Shown here: positions 45,512-45,654 of the stretch, piece by piece
How the letters are laid out: every line of letters starts with the position of its first letter
How positions within the stretch are numbered: position 1 is the stretch's first letter
IMG/VR virus record: IMGVR_UViG_3300005096_000105
Span: 1-45,654 of that record
Length of the DNA: 45,654 nt
Strand: one strand, 5' to 3'
From: a virus
Notes under the pieces: generated by a model
Told to the model about the DNA's origin: nothing
Seen by the model: the letters and a program-made list of their open reading frames with translations, nothing else
The model's database searches: none
Program-made: the position numbers and the translations under genes

Positions 45512-45654
45512 ATGCAATGCGAAATGGCTAAGATATCCAAAGAAACAAGACCAAAGGCAAGGCATCAAAAGACTTGCTGCGAGTGCAAGAAGGATATCCA
45601 TGCTGGAGAAAAATACGTGCAGTTAGTTGGCTTGTGGGACGAGGGCTGGAAGTC
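45512..45654 (+). CDS. Zinc-ribbon protein, 5' part (continues at 3 across the join)
   Basis: The start is ATG 45512. The first residues MQCEMAKISKETRPKARHQ are basic and are followed by the first CxxC pair TCCECKKD. The frame runs off the window and continues at base 92 after removal of the repeat, ending at 239. The complete product would be 96 residues. Frame continuity across the 91-base overlap supports circularity. Confidence 0.8.
   Translation, partial: MQCEMAKISKETRPKARHQKTCCECKKDIHAGEKYVQLVGLWDEGWK
45564..45654. repeat. Terminal direct repeat, right copy
   Basis: Identical over 91 bases to positions 1-91; the bases just before it (45561-45563, GGC) are not repeated. See the left copy for interpretation. 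Confidence 0.95.

Noticed and set aside
1-45654. CRISPR array, integrase, attachment site or insertion sequence
   Set aside because: No spaced direct repeats, recombinase motifs or terminal inverted repeats with a transposase were seen. The terminal 91-base repeat is an assembly or genome-end feature.
45564-45654. Functional direct terminal repeat of the packaged genome
   Set aside because: It cannot be told from an assembly overlap of a circular contig; 91 bases is short for a packaging repeat.

Overview
The window is the whole genome of a tailed phage of about 45.6 kb, presented as a linear contig. Its last 91 bases (45564-45654) repeat its first 91, and one zinc-ribbon gene runs intact across the join (start 45512, stop 239), so the map is circular or terminally redundant with about 45,563 unique bases. 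The gene set is that of a podovirus: large terminase, very large portal, scaffold, HK97-type capsid, connector and nozzle proteins, fibres, and a run of internal virion proteins, with no tape measure, sheath or baseplate genes. The DNA is GC-rich, genes use Shine-Dalgarno sites and overlap by ATGA, GTGA or TGATG, and there is a lipoprotein with a lipobox. This suggests a bacterial, probably Gram-negative, host that cannot be named from the sequence. I recognise no integrase, repressor, RNA polymerase or DNA polymerase.

Layout. (1) 45.5 kb through the join to 6.3 kb: small accessory genes on the plus strand, starting with a tRNA-Lys and two tRNA-like pseudoknot RNAs (230-593). A lipoprotein and small membrane proteins that could form a lysis or envelope cassette lie at 2.3-3.3 kb. 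(2) 6.39-7.58 kb: five small minus-strand genes, including a ribbon-helix-helix regulator. A bidirectional terminator (6344-6383) separates them from block 1. (3) 7.58-8.17 kb: about 590 bases without a credible gene but full of perfect inverted repeats, including a pseudoknot-like pair. (4) 8.17-36.0 kb: the morphogenesis block, in order terminase, portal, scaffold, capsid, connector, nozzle, fibres, ejection proteins including one of 1,724 residues, and a glycosidase-like protein. (5) 36.0-36.5 kb: a strong promoter, two aberrant tRNA-like genes and an H-type pseudoknot between them. (6) 36.5-45.4 kb: recombination and DNA metabolism, namely RecT, an SbcC/RecN-like ATPase, a UvrD-like helicase, small replication-region proteins, a RusA-like resolvase and a cytosine methyltransferase.

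How the parts fit. RecT, the coiled-coil ATPase, the helicase and RusA would together anneal, unwind and resolve DNA, while polymerase must come from the host. The methyltransferase and a Lar-like zinc ribbon may protect the DNA from restriction. Two almost identical promoters (TTGCCC, 17 bases, TATATT; 4381 and 36016) drive the accessory and recombination blocks.

The most unusual features are a recurring RNA design (a tRNA-like acceptor and T-arm wrapped round a pseudoknot), a methyltransferase gene whose second reading frame also looks protein-like, a parS-like site lying on a start codon in front of the portal operon, and a recurrent GGATCAA start context. Family names given here come from recognition of motifs in the translated sequence; no database search was possible.
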